Of a stretch of DNA of 20,140 nucleotides, positions 19,139 to 20,140 are shown one piece after another. The notes under the pieces are model-generated. The model was not told the origin of the DNA and ran no database searches. It saw nothing but the letters and a program-made list of their open reading frames with translations. Location: the NCBI GenBank assembly GCA_900617975.1, contig UZAE01013195.1, positions 1 to 20,140 of the forward strand, given 5' to 3'. Made by a program: the position numbers and the translations under genes. Numbering within the stretch: the stretch's first letter is position 1; every line of letters starts with the position of its first letter. Origin of the DNA: Rodentolepis nana. Taxonomy: Eukaryota; Platyhelminthes; Cestoda; Cyclophyllidea; Hymenolepididae.

Positions 19139-20140
19139 AAGATATATTTATCTTTATAACTATGGAACTCCAAAATGTCTATTGATTTAGATTACAGAAT
19201 CTGTTTTGAAGATCAAAATGAGCGTTTTAATTTACTGTCGTCAAGTTATAATTGCTTTCTCAATAATGGCTAAGTGCTTGTTATTAACTATCAATAGGAT
19301 ACACAGATATAACTGAGTTCCTTTTTTTCGGCATTGGTTGATCTCGGTTCTCGAGTCATAAATACACATTTCTTGTGTAGTTCAGTTTCACTCAAACAGC
19401 TTTTTAGCATTTATGAAGGTTATAAAAATAGATTCGCGAAAGGTTATTTTCAAACATGTACTTCAAATCTAGAATACAGTCTTTGAACGTGCTTTATAGT
19501 TAATATCGTTTACCAAGTCAAAGTAATTGAGTTCAAAATTTTCGAAAGCATGGGAGTAGAATAATGGCTGAAAACTGTGGAATAACTCAATAAAAAGGAG
19601 TAAAGCTTTATGTCAGAAGCGAGGAGGGCAAGAAAGTCAATGCCTAAATCCTGTAATGCAAAAATTATTTTTGCGACATATTTCACCTAATCGTACTCAC
19701 GTGTGTCACACAGCAGACTGATGCCGTCGACGTGATAAGTTTTAATGATGTTTCAGGCGAAGGCTATGGAGATATTTCGAACGGCAATAGTGGCGCCTTC
19801 TGTTACGAGTCTGGTACGAATAGAGCGTGTTTTGAAAGAGGACCGTGAGGTCCCAAGGGCATTAAAGGGTTAAATACTAACAACCCTAATATTTCTTATT
19901 ATTATAACCAAGGTACTAGTTAATTCCTTTCATGATTCCAGCGGGTTCCATTTACCACTCACTCTCATTGCCATCGATCGTATGAATGAAGAGGGTTTTA
20001 AAATTTAAGAAGAAGCCTGGGGCGCGTGAACACCTTTATCAGAAAAATATTATTTGGTAAAAGTCATCCACAATAGCCTGCAGGCGTGCATCAAACTTCT
20101 GGATCTTATATACTTTTGTATAAGACTTATATTGAACAAT
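19139..20140. other. Intronic tail of the window with a GC-richer patch
   Basis: Mostly AT-rich. The 19700-19870 patch has GTCGAC and a perfect hairpin GGACC-GTGA-GGTCC (19840-19853). A short frame of about 38 codons after TTTCAG at 19758 is open, but it would break the RSK frame if used as the next exon. Confidence 0.5.

Larger units (their letters stand above)
11896..20140 (+). other. RSK intron 8, at least 8.2 kb, open to the window end
   Basis: Starts with the donor GTAAGTACTG. The next RSK exon should complete Lys and continue like AKLGMP; I searched by eye for this and for the RNPxNRLG segment and found neither. Contents are repeat copy 6, microsatellites, C-rich tracts near 16425 and 17398, a GC-richer patch at 12460-12810 and another at 19700-19870. 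The rest is featureless AT-rich DNA. Confidence 0.7.

Noticed and set aside
19758..19873. TTTCAG followed by GCGAAGGCTATGGAG as a candidate exon 9
   Set aside because: In the phase required by exon 8 it meets a stop after a few codons. The other open frame has no known similarity.

Overview
The window is animal nuclear DNA, AT-rich and gene-poor. It carries the 5' half of one spliced protein-kinase gene and six copies of one short interspersed repeat. There are no bacterial features: no operons, no ribosome binding sites, and no long uninterrupted ORFs. The kinase is split by 30-76 nt introns at its 5' end and by multi-kilobase introns further on. That pattern is known from flatworms (flukes and tapeworms), so a platyhelminth is my best guess. 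This is inference; nothing in the sequence names the species.

The gene is the plus-strand start of a p90 ribosomal S6 kinase (RSK/RPS6KA family). Eight exons can be placed from 3999 to 11895, and each joins the next in phase. They encode about 271 residues: an N-terminus opening with MPLA as in vertebrate RSKs, then most of the N-terminal AGC-type kinase domain (glycine loop, catalytic Lys, YRDLKPEN, DFG, activation-loop serine, APE). Exons 1-7 are packed into about 800 bp (3999-4803). A 6.8 kb intron that appears to be of the GC-AG type (4804-11634) follows, then exon 8 (11635-11895), then an intron that runs at least to the window end. The rest of the N-kinase, the linker and the C-kinase domain must lie downstream.

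The repeat family is a SINE-like element of about 300-330 bp. Copies lie at 105-418 (+), 1067-1362 (-), 2331-2653 (+), 8101-8428 (-), 9910-10233 (-) and 18453-19125 (-). It has a sharp GGGGTGTGCG 5' end, a (TAAA)n-rich 3' tail and 12-17 bp target-site duplications, two of them perfect over 13-14 bp and one more perfect over 13 bp at the last copy. The last copy is internally expanded to 673 bp by tandem duplications. All three copies inside RSK introns are antisense to the element's 5'-to-3' direction. In that orientation two of them show the gene a strong splice donor and a 15-16 nt potential micro-exon.

Region by region: 1-3998 is upstream, non-coding DNA with three repeat copies and a GC-richer island (1855-2240). 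The stretch 3999-4803 is the exon cluster. The 4804-11634 intron holds two repeat copies and a poly-G/poly-C inverted pair. The 11896-20140 intron holds the expanded copy, microsatellites, C-tracts and a few unsupported ORFs. No tRNA, rRNA, CRISPR array or second convincing gene was found.
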